The notes: generated from the letters alone by a model not told the origin. 64,000 bases of DNA from Halorubrum trapanicum (GCF_002355655.1 NZ_AP017569.1:1550001-1614000), one strand, 5' to 3'; shown: positions 1 to 8,156, counted from the first letter of the stretch. Numbers and translations are program-made.

Positions 1-2
1 GC

Positions 3-758
3 CTGATCACGGCGCTTGCGACGGGGATCGGCGCGTTGCCGTTCTTCTTCTTCGAGACGATCAGCGACCGCGGGAACGTGGCGCTGTGGGGGTTCGCGTC
101 GGGGATCATGCTCGCGGCGTCGCTGTTCGGACTGGTCCAAGAGGGGCTCGCGGAGGGAACGCCGGTCGAAATCGGGGTCGGCATGCTCGCGGGGGTCGCC
201 CTCGTCGTTCTCGCGCACGACGTGCTGATGGACGCCGAGATCGACCCCCGGGAGTACGCGGAGGCGGACTTCAAGAAGCTGATCCTGATCCTCGGGGTGC
301 TGACGGTCCACAGCTTCCCGGAGGGGATCGCGGTCGGCGTCTCCTTCGCGGACCTCGGCGTATCGGGCGGCACCGCGCTGTTCGGCTTCACGGTCCCGCT
401 GTTGGCCGTGTTCATGACCGTCGCCATCTCGATCCACAACGTCCCCGAGGGGACGGCCATCTCGATCCCGCTGCGGGCGATGGGCGTCTCGAAGTGGAAG
501 ATGGTGTGGTGGTCGGTGTTCTCCAGCCTCCCGCAGCCGATCGGCGCCGTCGTCGCCTTCGCGTTCGTGCGGTACGCCCGCGAGTTCCTCCCGTACGGCT
601 TCGGCTTCGCGGCGGGCGCGATGATCTACCTCGTCCTCACCGAGTTCGTCCCCGAGGCGCTCGAAACGGGCGCCGACCTCCCGCACGGCGGCAAGCGGGT
701 CCTCGTCGGCGGCGTCGCGCTCGGCGTCGCGCTGATGATCCCGCTCGCGTATTTATAA
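3..758 (+). CDS. ZIP family divalent metal transporter (5' end cut by window)
   Basis: The reading frame is open to the left edge, so the true start lies outside the window; at least 251 residues are visible. It is a polytopic membrane protein. The two ZIP metal-site motifs are clear: HSFPEG in one transmembrane helix and HNVPEGT in the next, followed by a PQP-containing helix and a final FVPEALE segment. Known ZIP proteins move Zn2+, Fe2+ or Mn2+ into the cytoplasm, some acting as electrodiffusional channels. The substrate cannot be told from sequence. The gene stands alone; 56 bp after its stop an interspersed repeat element begins in the same orientation. Confidence 0.9.
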   Translation: MITALATGIGALPFFFFETISDRGNVALWGFASGIMLAASLFGLVQEGLAEGTPVEIGVGMLAGVALVVLAHDVLMDAEIDPREYAEADFKKLILILGVLTVHSFPEGIAVGVSFADLGVSGGTALFGFTVPLLAVFMTVAISIHNVPEGTAISIPLRAMGVSKWKMVWWSVFSSLPQPIGAVVAFAFVRYAREFLPYGFGFAAGAMIYLVLTEFVPEALETGADLPHGGKRVLVGGVALGVALMIPLAYL

Positions 759-814
759 GCGACCGAAGGCGACGACGAGGTATTTTAAACGAGAGTGACC
801 GGCTGCGACGATCG

Positions 815-1406
815 TTTATAAAACGCAGTGCGGTGGCGCGTGCCGACGAGCGCCCGGTAGGGCGCGAGTCGCAGGCGCGAGGGACGCGGCGAGCGAGGGG
901 GCGACCGAAGGGAGCCCCGAGCGAGCCGCGAGGCTGGGGAGGTGTGAGGTGCGGTCGCTGTGCGGTGCGGGGTGGGACTCAAAGGGGCAGTCGCGAGGAC
1001 GGCGCAGGCGACGCGAGCACCGCAGGAGCGAGTGGAACGAGCGACGAGGAGCGCGGCGAGCGTGCGCCGTCCTCGCGGCTGGGGCTTTGGAGGCGTTCGT
1101 CGCCGATCTTCCGGAAACCGTTTATAAATAAGCGACTGGGGCTTTGGAGGCGTTCGTCGCCGATCTTCCGGAAACCGTTTATAAATAAGCGACTGGGGCT
1201 TTGGAGGCGTTCGTCACCGATCTTCCGGAAACCGTTTATAAATAAGCGACTGGGGCTTTGGAGGTGTTCGTCGCCGATCTTCCGGAAACCGTTTATAAAT
1301 AAGCGACTGGGGCTTTGGAGGCGTTCGTCACCGATCTTCCGGAAACCGTTTATAAATAAGCGACTGGGGCTTTGGAGGCGTTCACCAGCTGTCATCCATT
1401 TATAAA
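815..1406 (+). repeat. Interspersed structured element, copy 1 (core plus 57-bp tail array)
   Basis: This copy starts with a TTTATAAA palindrome (815-822). The core (about 832-1093) contains hairpins that also form in copies 2-4 with different sequences: GCGCCC/GGGCGC near 850-866, CGCGGC/GCCGCG enclosing GGGGC/GCCCC (about 886-930), and a long closing stem in which the 19 nt starting at about 988 pair with those ending at 1080. Invariant blocks are GGGACTCAAAGGGGCAG before the long stem and CTGGGGCTTTGGAGG after it; CTCAAAG and CTTTGGAG extend the stem. The tail is a six-unit array. No credible protein is encoded. It fills the gap between the ZIP gene and the convergent thiD. I do not recognise the family. 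Confidence 0.8.
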
Positions 1407-1410
1407 CAAC
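1079..1410 (+). repeat. Tandem array of 57-bp units with TTTATAAA boxes
   Basis: Five near-identical 57-bp units start at 1079, 1136, 1193, 1250 and 1307, followed by a diverged sixth at 1364. Each begins CTGGGGCTTTGGAGG, continues with a GTTCGTCRCCGATC block and ends in CCGTTTATAAATAAGCGA. The variable base in GTCGCC/GTCACC differs between units, so the array has more than one unit type. TTTATAAA is self-complementary and matches the haloarchaeal TATA consensus, so each unit could bind TBP or be a processing or protein-binding site. The unit length of 19 codons leaves spurious open frames. Confidence 0.9.
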
Positions 1411-1426
1411 CACCCGATTCGACGGC

Positions 1427-2290
1427 TCACTCGCCACCCAACACGGTCGGGTTGACCGCACCCGAGCCCTCGCCAACGTCGTAGCCGCGGCGGACCGCCT
1501 CGGTCATCTCCTCGACCGCGGCGCCGACCGCCTCGGGGAGCGACTCTCCCCGCGCCAGCCGCGCCGCGATCGCGCTCGATAACGCGCAGCCGGAGCCGTG
1601 GGTCGCGTCGGTGTCGATCCGGGGCGTCTCGAAGCGGTCGACGGTCGGCTCGCCGCGCTTCGCGGTTTCGCCCCCACCCGCACCTGCTGCGCGAACGAGC
1701 GTGTCGACGACGACGCCCTCCTCGACCGATTCACCCTCGGTCAGGTGCCCCCCTTTCACCAGCGCCGCGTCCGCGCCGAGCGCGACGAGCTCCCGCCCGG
1801 CCGCCTCGGCCTCGGCCGGGGTCTCGACCGGTTCGTCGGTCAACACCGCGGCCTCGTCGGCGTTCGGCGTGACGAGCGTCGCGGCCGCGACCAACTCCTC
1901 GTAGGCGTCCTCGGCGGCGGGCGAGAGCAGCCGGTCGCCGGTCGCCGCGACCATCACGGGGTCGACGACGAGGGGCGCGTCGGCGTCCCCCGCCAGCTCC
2001 GTCACCGTCTCGACGATCTCGGCGGTCGCCAGCATCCCCGTCTTGACCGCGCCGAGGTCGAAGTCGTCGGCGACCGCCGCGTACTGGCTCGCGACGTGAT
2101 CGGCCGGGAGCGGGTGGACGTCCTCGACGCCGCGGGTGTTCTGTGCGGTCGTCGCCGTCACGACCGACGCGCCGAAGACGCCGTGCGCGCGCATCGCCGT
2201 CAGGTCCGCCTGAATCCCCGCCCCGCCGCCGCTGTCGCTGCCGGCGACCGTCAGCGCGACCGGCGAGTCGACCGGGTCGTACTCGGGCAT
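1427..2290 (-). CDS. thiD: Phosphomethylpyrimidine kinase ThiD
   Basis: At 287 residues it is a ribokinase-fold kinase that phosphorylates HMP and HMP-phosphate to HMP-PP for thiamine biosynthesis in the cytoplasm. The N-terminal block [14 protein letters not shown] binds the hydroxymethylpyrimidine, GAVKTGM and VDPVM are family signatures, and [13 protein letters not shown] is the ATP/anion-hole motif near the C-terminus. The usual C-terminal ThiN-like domain of many archaeal ThiD proteins is absent. An insertion of about 20 residues rich in Gly and Ala (near residue 205) is unusual. A TTAATATC sequence lies about 25-30 nt upstream of the ATG on the minus strand. The gene runs convergently into the repeat array. 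Confidence 0.93.
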   Translation of the reverse strand: MPEYDPVDSPVALTVAGSDSGGGAGIQADLTAMRAHGVFGASVVTATTAQNTRGVEDVHPLPADHVASQYAAVADDFDLGAVKTGMLATAEIVETVTELAGDADAPLVVDPVMVAATGDRLLSPAAEDAYEELVAAATLVTPNADEAAVLTDEPVETPAEAEAAGRELVALGADAALVKGGHLTEGESVEEGVVVDTLVRAAGAGGGETAKRGEPTVDRFETPRIDTDATHGSGCALSSAIAARLARGESLPEAVGAAVEEMTEAVRRGYDVGEGSGAVNPTVLGGE

Positions 2291-2406
2291 ACGCGGCGAT
2301 ACAACTTGATGATATTAATCGGTGGTGGTTCACTCACCCTCGACGCTCCCGAACGCCGCCTGCCGTCGCCGAACGACCTTTTCGGCTCGGGGCCGTACCC
2401 CGGATC

Positions 2407-3066
2407 ATGGCAACCGACTCCGACGCCGCGACCGGCGCCGACGAGGCCGAGGCGATCACCGTCTACTCCGACTACGTCTGTCCGTTCTGCTTCCTCGGGC
2501 GGCGGTCCCTCGCGAGCTATCAGGAGACGCGCGAGGAGCCGCTCGACATCGACTGGCACCCGTTCGACCTCCGCGCGGGCCAGCGCGGGCCGGACGGCGA
2601 GATCGACGGCGACGCCGACACCGGGAAAGACGAGGAGTACTACGAGCAGGCGCGCGAGAACGTCCGCCGGCTTCAGGAGGAGTACGGCGCGGAGGAGATG
2701 GAGCTCGAGCTCGCGACCGACGTCGACTCGCTGCCCGCGCAGGTCGTCTCGGTCCGCGTGCGCGAGACCGCGCCGGACGCGTGGCTCGCGTTCGACGAGG
2801 CCGTCTTCGACGCGCTCTGGCTGGAGGGGCGCGACATCGGCGACCGCGACGTGCTCGCCGACATCGCGGCCGACGTCGACGGGCTCGACGCAGCCGTGGT
2901 CGACGAGGCGCTCGGCGACGACGACCTCCGCGAGCGCGTGACCGACATGTTCGACGCCGCGAGGCGGCAGGGCGTCACCGGCGTCCCGACGTTCGCGTAC
3001 GAGGGCCACGCCGCGCGGGGTGCGGTCCCGCCGGAGCAGCTCGAACGGCTCGTCGAAGGCGTCTGA
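2407..3066 (+). CDS. DsbA-family oxidoreductase (FrnE-like)
   Basis: At 219 residues it has a thioredoxin fold with an inserted helical domain. The redox motif CPFC sits at about residues 27-30 in the context YSDYVCPFCFLG, and the cis-Pro loop is GVTGVPTF near residue 197. FrnE/DsbA-type proteins catalyse disulfide exchange or act as GST-kappa-like oxidoreductases. There is no signal peptide, so it should be cytoplasmic. The ATG at 2407 fits the family N-terminus; longer in-frame extension upstream reads through the intergenic region and is unlikely. It is monocistronic, convergent with the PAP2 gene. The electron donor and substrate are unknown. Confidence 0.88.
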   Translation: MATDSDAATGADEAEAITVYSDYVCPFCFLGRRSLASYQETREEPLDIDWHPFDLRAGQRGPDGEIDGDADTGKDEEYYEQARENVRRLQEEYGAEEMELELATDVDSLPAQVVSVRVRETAPDAWLAFDEAVFDALWLEGRDIGDRDVLADIAADVDGLDAAVVDEALGDDDLRERVTDMFDAARRQGVTGVPTFAYEGHAARGAVPPEQLERLVEGV

Positions 3067-3090
3067 TCGCGACGGACTCGGGAGCGCCGA

Positions 3091-3957
3091 TCAGCCGTCC
3101 GCGTCGGGAGCGGAGCCGGAACGTCTTCCGTCCCCCGCGGCGCCCGATTCGGCGGCGTCGGCGCGGGAGCCCACGAATCGGTGCGCGAGCGCGACGCAGC
3201 CGAACGCGAGCGCGAAGCCGGCGACGACGTCGGTGAGCCAGTGGATTCCGAGGTACATGGTCGCGATCACGACCGACAGCGAGAGCGGGACCGCGATCAG
3301 CGTCCACAGCGGGTACTCCTCGCGGGTCAGAATCGCGAACGTCCCGACGGTGACCGAAAGCGAGGTGTGCAGCGACGGGAAGACGTTCGAGGCCTCGTTC
3401 ACCTCGCTCGCGAGCAGTATCACGTCCGGCTGGTTGGTGAACAGCAGCGGCGTCACCATGTCGGGTATCACGTTCCGCGGGCCGTGCGCGAACACCAGCG
3501 TGTAGAGGACAAGTCCGACCCCGTAGTTGAGCGCGTACGCGACGAGCAGTCGCCTGACCGGCGTGGTACGGGGTAACGCGAGGTACGCGATCACCGGGAA
3601 CGCGAGGAGGAACGCGTACCCGTACACGTACACCCGCGAGAAGTAGGCGGTCAGCGGGGGCGACGCGAACGTCGCCTGAACCCACGCGACGAAGCCGCCC
3701 TCCAGCCCGTAGATGAGCGCCGTCGCTTGGATCCCGAAGAGCCTGGAGACGTCCAGCAGCGCCGGGCGGCCGACCGCGCTGGCGAGAAGCACCACGCAGA
3801 CGAGCGCGACGGCCCGACGCGCGTCCCAGATCCGCCCGCGAACTCCGCCCCACGTCTCCCGAAGTCGAGCCGGACCGATTACCACGACGCTCGCGACGGC
3901 CAGCATCGCCCCGACCCACGCCACGACCGACGTGAGGACGGACAGAAGCGGCGTCAT
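3091..3957 (-). CDS. PAP2-superfamily integral membrane phosphatase
   Basis: At 288 residues it has about six predicted membrane segments. The PAP2 signature is visible as SNVFPSLHTSLS (catalytic His in the PSLH block) and YLGIHWLTDVVAG (second His and Asp); the earlier K-x6-RP block is not obvious. Such enzymes dephosphorylate lipid phosphates or polyprenyl diphosphates, or act as phosphotransferases similar to Aur1/Ipt1. Its ATG overlaps the stop of the upstream binding-protein gene by 4 bp (ATGA), so the two are probably cotranscribed. The C-terminal 30 residues are a soluble, disordered tail. The substrate is unknown. Confidence 0.85.
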   Translation of the reverse strand: MTPLLSVLTSVVAWVGAMLAVASVVVIGPARLRETWGGVRGRIWDARRAVALVCVVLLASAVGRPALLDVSRLFGIQATALIYGLEGGFVAWVQATFASPPLTAYFSRVYVYGYAFLLAFPVIAYLALPRTTPVRRLLVAYALNYGVGLVLYTLVFAHGPRNVIPDMVTPLLFTNQPDVILLASEVNEASNVFPSLHTSLSVTVGTFAILTREEYPLWTLIAVPLSLSVVIATMYLGIHWLTDVVAGFALAFGCVALAHRFVGSRADAAESGAAGDGRRSGSAPDADG

Positions 3958-5870
3958 TGCCCCCGCGAGAGCAGCCGGCCGTCCTCGTCGAATCGATACC
4001 CGATCTCTCGGAGCGCCGCGCGGGCCGCCTCGACGTCGAGCGACCCCGCGTCGTCGAAGAACGGGTGAACGGGGTCAGTTCCGTCGTCCCACGCCAGCGA
4101 GTCGGGGACCGCGTCCGGCGACGCCGCGAGCGGCGAGGCCGCCGCCTGCGCGTACCCGTCGAACGTCTCGTCGACGACCGCGGACTTGTCGATCAGCCGC
4201 GCGATAACCGCCCGGAACCGGGGGTTCGACAGCGGGCTCTCCCGCACGTTGTACCCGACGTGGTAGAACGCCGCCGACCGACCGCTCACGAGCCGGGTGT
4301 CGTCCGAGCGGCCGATCCGGGGGACGGACTCGGGGCCGAGGTTCGAGACGGTCGCGTCCGCGAGCCCCTCGGCGACAGCCTCCACGGCCGAGATATCCGA
4401 CGGGGACACCTCAACTCGGAGCCGGTCGAACGCCGGCTTCCCGTGGTACCGCGGCGGGATTCCCGCTCGCGGGTCAGTCGTCTCCCCCGAGGTCTCCGAG
4501 TCGGCGTCGGGCGCCGGACGGACGAGGAAGTGGTCGGGGTTGCGCTCGAAGACGACCGACTCGCCGGCGGTCGCCTCGACGAACCGCAGCGGGCCGCTCC
4601 CGACCGGGTCGGGGTTGTTCGTGACGACCGCCTCCGTCGTCTCGAAGTCGAACTCGAAGCCGGCGATCGTCGCCGCCTCGGTCCGCTCCGACCAGACGTG
4701 TTCCGGGAGGATCGGCACCTGGAGCGCCCGCGTGACGACCGTCTCGTTGACGTCGGGCACGGTGAGCCGGACCGTCGCGTCGTCGAGGACCCGCTCGTCC
4801 TCGACGAGGGAGCTCCGCCCGCGGAACCGCGGTGTCGGCACCGGCGTCTCGACGCTCCCCAGCGAGGTGTCCCGGAGGAACCGATAGGTGAACGCGACGT
4901 CGCTCGCCGTCACGGGTTCGCCGTCGTGCCACCGAGCGTCGCGGACGTCGACGTCGACGGTGTTCGCGCCGGGGCGCTCCCAGTCGGCCGCCAGCCACGG
5001 GACGGTCGACTCGCCGTCGGTGCGGACGAGCGGGTCGTACAGCAGCCCGGTGAACGTGCCGTGCTTCCGGTACTCCGCGGCGATCGGGTTCCAGTTCTCC
5101 GTGATCCGGTCGTCGGTCGTCACCAGCCGGAGGGCGGTCCCCCCCTCGCCGTCGGCGTCCGCGCCGCCCGCCGTCGCCGACGAGGTCGTGTTGCCGCCGT
5201 CCGCCGTCGCGTTGCCCCCGTCCGACCATCCGTCTCCCGACGCGTCGGCGTCGGGGGCGCCGTCAAGGCCGAGGAGCCCGGTGACCGACACCGGCTGGCG
5301 GTCGGCCGTCCACCCCTCGAACCGGTCGCCCCGGACGGCGGTGAGCGCGTCGGGGAACGCGACGACGGAGAACGGCTGGAGGTCGCACACCGTCTCCTGA
5401 AGCGCCTCGACGGCGTCCGATCGGTCGCTCCCGGTCGCGCGGCGCTGTCGCTCCAGCAGGTCGTCGACCGCGATCTCCGTGAGTCCGAAGGGGTTCTGCC
5501 ACCCCGGCTCCGCGACGAACTTCGAGTGCGTCAGCCCGTACAGCGCGTCCGAGTCGAACGGGTCCGTCTCCACGAACTGGCCGACGTAGATGTCGAAGTT
5601 CTGGTTTATGAGCACCTTCCGCCAGAGGTCGGTCTGTCCGACGGTGTTGAGCCGGACGTCGATGCCGACGGCGGTCAGGTGCTCTTCGAGCTGTCTCGCG
5701 ATCCGGATCCCGTTCGGGTCGCCGTCGGCCGGCGTGGCGTTGATCTCCAGGGTCAGCTGCGAGTGCGGGTCCCGCCCGGCGATGTTCTCCGTGCGACCGA
5801 GACAGCCGGCGCTGGCGGCCGCGAGGCCGAACCCTGCGAGCGCCGCTCGTCGACTGATGGGTCGCGTCAT
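3954..5870 (-). CDS. Oligopeptide-type ABC substrate-binding lipoprotein with permuted domain order
   Basis: At 638 residues it begins with a twin-arginine lipoprotein signal (SRRAALAGFGLAAASAGC), so it should be anchored outside the membrane. It belongs to the SBP_bac_5 family, but the order is unusual. Residues about 36-195 resemble the C-terminal lobe of such proteins (RQLEEHLTAVGIDVRLN..., DPFDSDALYG...), then comes a low-complexity Gly/Asn/Thr linker (about 205-240). Residues about 245-638 resemble the normal N-terminus onwards (NWNPIAAEYRKHGTFTGLLY) and end in AARAALREIGYRFDEDG, where the C-lobe would normally follow. No permease or ATPase genes adjoin it; the next gene is a PAP2 phosphatase. 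Confidence 0.85.
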   Translation of the reverse strand: MTRPISRRAALAGFGLAAASAGCLGRTENIAGRDPHSQLTLEINATPADGDPNGIRIARQLEEHLTAVGIDVRLNTVGQTDLWRKVLINQNFDIYVGQFVETDPFDSDALYGLTHSKFVAEPGWQNPFGLTEIAVDDLLERQRRATGSDRSDAVEALQETVCDLQPFSVVAFPDALTAVRGDRFEGWTADRQPVSVTGLLGLDGAPDADASGDGWSDGGNATADGGNTTSSATAGGADADGEGGTALRLVTTDDRITENWNPIAAEYRKHGTFTGLLYDPLVRTDGESTVPWLAADWERPGANTVDVDVRDARWHDGEPVTASDVAFTYRFLRDTSLGSVETPVPTPRFRGRSSLVEDERVLDDATVRLTVPDVNETVVTRALQVPILPEHVWSERTEAATIAGFEFDFETTEAVVTNNPDPVGSGPLRFVEATAGESVVFERNPDHFLVRPAPDADSETSGETTDPRAGIPPRYHGKPAFDRLRVEVSPSDISAVEAVAEGLADATVSNLGPESVPRIGRSDDTRLVSGRSAAFYHVGYNVRESPLSNPRFRAVIARLIDKSAVVDETFDGYAQAAASPLAASPDAVPDSLAWDDGTDPVHPFFDDAGSLDVEAARAALREIGYRFDEDGRLLSRGQ

Positions 5871-5920
5871 CCGTTCGTTTTTCCCTGTTTTCCGTCACCG
5901 GATATATCTCTTCTGTGCCG

Positions 5921-6280
5921 TCACCGCACCGAGAGGTCGTCGTCGCCGGCGATCGACGCGGCCTCGTCCGGAGGGGTCTCCTCCCAGTCGGTGCTCGGGT
6001 CGCCCTCGATGGCGGTCCGGGTCGCCGCCGCGTCGGCGTGGAACACGACGTTGATCGCGAGGGTTCGACCCTCGACACCCCTCGTTCGGCTCGTGTACGG
6101 CCAGAGCCGGTAGTTCCCGTCGACCTCGATGAGGCGGTCGTCCGTCACCTCGTCGACCGTCGGCTCCTCGGCGATATCGACGGAGAAGCCGGAGAGGACG
6201 AGGCCGCCCCCGACGACGGCGAGGAGGGCGACGACGACCGCGATCCGCTTCGTGCGGTCCAGCAGAACCCCGGAACACAA
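5921..6280 (-). CDS. Small membrane-anchored protein of unknown function
   Basis: The frame gives 119 residues from a GTG start at 6280; other starts are possible. One hydrophobic helix (about residues 13-31, IAVVVALLAVVGGGLVL) follows a basic N-terminus, so the rest is probably extracellular. The soluble part contains YRLWPYTSRTRGVEGRTLAINVVF and ends in an acidic tail. I see no catalytic motif; the block around residues 55-80 may be an N-terminal fragment of a longer haloarchaeal membrane-anchored family, in which case the gene is truncated. It lies 50 bp upstream of the binding-protein gene and on the same strand, so it may share a transcript. Confidence 0.6.
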   Translation of the reverse strand: MCSGVLLDRTKRIAVVVALLAVVGGGLVLSGFSVDIAEEPTVDEVTDDRLIEVDGNYRLWPYTSRTRGVEGRTLAINVVFHADAAATRTAIEGDPSTDWEETPPDEAASIAGDDDLSVR

Positions 6281-6335
6281 ACGTTTTCGGCCTGTCAGCC
6301 GCGTTACCGCCGAAATATCTCACGGATTGCGGCGG

Positions 6336-6638
6336 TCACCACGTCTCGACGACGCCGTCGCGGACGTCCTCGGCGCAGCCCTCGCAGTCGGGGTGACCGG
6401 ACTCGAAGCAGGCGGGGCGCCCCTCGGCGTCGACCGGCACGGTCCGGCGCTCCGCGTGGCGGCGACAGACGATGCGGGCCGCACCGGCGTCGTCGGTCGG
6501 GAGGTCGAACCGGGCCGCCGCGGCCGCGTCGCCCTCGGGGTCGTCGCGCCCCTCGGCGTAGGCGCGTCTGGCCTCCTCGAACTGCTTGCCCGCCTTCCGG
6601 AGCTGCTGGCGGATGACGCGTTCGAGCCGGTCGTCCAT
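6336..6638 (-). CDS. Small conserved haloarchaeal zinc-binding protein (DUF7091-like)
   Basis: This 100-residue protein starts MDDRLERVIRQQLRKAGKQF. It has a basic helical N-terminal half followed by a C-terminal cluster that looks metal-binding: VCRRHAERR around residue 60 and ACFESGHPDCEGCAEDVRDG near the end, giving Cys/His pairs in a zinc-ribbon-like spacing. From memory it resembles the family catalogued as DUF7091, which has no known function. It is transcribed divergently from the HIT gene. Nothing in the sequence points to a specific partner. Confidence 0.75.
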   Translation of the reverse strand: MDDRLERVIRQQLRKAGKQFEEARRAYAEGRDDPEGDAAAAARFDLPTDDAGAARIVCRRHAERRTVPVDAEGRPACFESGHPDCEGCAEDVRDGVVETW

Positions 6639-6747
6639 ACCGCCCGTTTCGGCGCGGCGGATATAGGTCCGTTGGCGGTCCGCGTCGTCAGACCGCCCGG
6701 CACTCGCGACCCCGGGAAACGCCGACCCCGGGAAACCTTGATGAGAC

Positions 6748-6767
6748 GCCCGAGCGATCGCTCGGGC
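6748..6767. promoter_or_regulatory. 20-bp perfect palindrome touching the HIT start codon
   Basis: GCCCGAGCGATCGCTCGGGC is self-complementary over 20 bp and ends at the base before the ATG at 6768. In a leaderless archaeal gene this position covers the transcription start, so it could be an operator or an initiation-blocking hairpin. The function is inferred only from position. Confidence 0.45.
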
Positions 6768-7199
6768 ATGTCCGACGACTGCATCTTCTGTTCGATCGTC
6801 GCCGGGGACATCCCCGCTCGGACCGTCTACGAAACCGATTCCGTGCTGGCGTTCCTCGACGCGAACCCGCTCGCGCGCGGACACACGCTCGTAATCCCGA
6901 AGGAACACGCGCAACACGTCGGCGACCTCGACGCCGACCTCGCGAGCGACCTGTTCGACGCGGTCGCGTCGCTCACGCCGCGGATTGAGGCAGCGGTCGA
7001 CGCCGACGGCGCCAACGTCGGCGTCAACGACGGCGAGGCGGCCGGTCAGGAGGTCCCGCACGTCCACGTCCACGTCGTCCCGCGGTTCGAGGGCGACGGC
7101 GGCGCGCCGATCCACGCGGTGGCGGGCGCTCGACCGGATCTCTCGGACGACGAGCTCGACGCCGTCGCGGACGAGGTCGCGGCCGCGATCGAGGGGTAG
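6768..7199 (+). CDS. HIT family nucleotide-binding protein
   Basis: At 143 residues it has the histidine triad HVHVHVV at about residue 104, the middle His being the nucleophile in this family. A Zn-site pair CIFC lies at residues 5-8. HIT proteins hydrolyse or transfer nucleotidyl groups on substrates such as AMP-lysine, AMP-NH2 or dinucleoside polyphosphates. The length and the RGHTLVIPKEH block are typical for the HINT/Fhit-like cytoplasmic branch. The start is the ATG directly after a 20-bp palindrome. It is followed by a ParA-like gene on the same strand 85 bp further on, which has its own TATA-like sequence (TTTTTACAAA, about 7253-7262). Confidence 0.92.
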   Translation: MSDDCIFCSIVAGDIPARTVYETDSVLAFLDANPLARGHTLVIPKEHAQHVGDLDADLASDLFDAVASLTPRIEAAVDADGANVGVNDGEAAGQEVPHVHVHVVPRFEGDGGAPIHAVAGARPDLSDDELDAVADEVAAAIEG

Positions 7200-7284
7200 G
7201 AACGCGACGGACCACGCGACGCGACGCGATACCGCGCCGCTCAGCTTCGGTCTTTTTACAAACGACCTCCGGCGAGAGCGGCAC

Positions 7285-8115
7285 ATGCAGGCGACGACGC
7301 TCGCGCTCGTCGGGGCGACCGGCGGCGCGGGAACGACGCGGACCGCTGTCGAGCTGGCGGCGATGGGCGCGCGCGACGGCGACGACGTCGCGGTCGTCGA
7401 CGCCGCGTTCACGACGCAAGGCCTCTCCGAGTACGTGGCCGGACGGATCGACCCCGACCTGACCGCGCTCCTCACCGACGACCCGGACGCGGCGCTGTCG
7501 GCTGCGGCGTACCCCGTCGCCGGAACCGGCGCGGTCGCCGAGCGCCCCAGGACCGGCGGTGCCCGCGACGACGATCGCGACGCGCCGGACCTCCCCGGAC
7601 GCGTCGACGCGATTCCCGCGAGGGCGCCGTTCGAACGCGTCGCGCGGGCGAAGACCGCGGAGGCCGCCCGGAAGCTGGAGCGGCGGATCGACGAGGCGGC
7701 GACGACGTACGACGCGGTGGTCGTCGACGCCGCGCCGGTCGGGTCGAACGAGGCGGTCGCGGCCGCGACGACCGTCGACCGCGCGGTCGCCGTCAGACCG
7801 GCGACGGCCCACGGGCGCGACGCGGCCCAGCGGCTCCGCGGGCGGATCGCCGACGTGGGCGGAAGCCTCGACGCGACGCTCGCGGTCGAGCGGGCGGGAC
7901 CCGGCGGCGGTGGCGACGAAGACGAGCGCGACGACGGCGACAGCGGCGTCGTCCGCGTTCCGGCGACCGACCCCGACGTGGCGGCCGCGCCGACCGCGGC
8001 AACGGGAGACGACGCGTACGCGCGGGCGGTCGCGACCGCCTACGAGACCGCGTTCGACGCGTCCATCCGCGTCGAGTTCCCGGAGCCGGGGCTCGTCGAG
8101 CGGTTCACGCCGTAA
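7285..8115 (+). CDS. ParA/MinD-like ATPase homologue with degenerate Walker A
   Basis: At 276 residues it has a SIMIBI-class fold, judged from ALVGATGGAGTTRTAVELA at the N-terminus, DDVAVVDAAFTTQGLSEYV as the switch region and YDAVVVDAAPVGSNEAVAA as the Walker B region. The P-loop reads GATGGAGTTRT: both the signature lysine and the canonical lysine of KGGxGKT are missing, which usually abolishes ATP hydrolysis. Two regions are low in complexity and rich in charged residues (about 95-110 and 205-220). It may be a regulatory or structural homologue rather than a partitioning ATPase. No ParB-like gene is nearby. Confidence 0.7.
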   Translation: MQATTLALVGATGGAGTTRTAVELAAMGARDGDDVAVVDAAFTTQGLSEYVAGRIDPDLTALLTDDPDAALSAAAYPVAGTGAVAERPRTGGARDDDRDAPDLPGRVDAIPARAPFERVARAKTAEAARKLERRIDEAATTYDAVVVDAAPVGSNEAVAAATTVDRAVAVRPATAHGRDAAQRLRGRIADVGGSLDATLAVERAGPGGGGDEDERDDGDSGVVRVPATDPDVAAAPTAATGDDAYARAVATAYETAFDASIRVEFPEPGLVERFTP

Positions 8116-8156
8116 ACGGGGGTCGCGGCCGGACGGGGTCGGGAAGCGAGGCGGAC

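Noticed and set aside
16-228. Separate small + gene at the left edge
   Set aside because: It lies in another frame of the ZIP transporter gene, and its peptide is only Arg/Ser-rich.
1079-1410. Possible CRISPR array
   Set aside because: The 57-bp units are nearly identical over their full length with no unique spacers, and no cas genes are present.
979-1476. Open frame of 165 codons on the minus strand (and similar frames on +) across the 57-bp array
   Set aside because: The unit is 57 bp (19 codons), so lack of stops in one unit repeats itself. The peptides are pure repeats, rich in Arg, and overlap thiD; no start signal.
1598-2941. 447-codon open frame on + over thiD and the DsbA-like gene
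   Set aside because: It is a shadow of GC-rich coding DNA; the peptide is Arg-rich and non-acidic, unlike haloarchaeal proteins.
5895-6323. Longer alternative frame over the small membrane protein gene
   Set aside because: It lacks a membrane helix and is Arg-rich; the chosen frame has a clear N-terminal helix and acidic tail.
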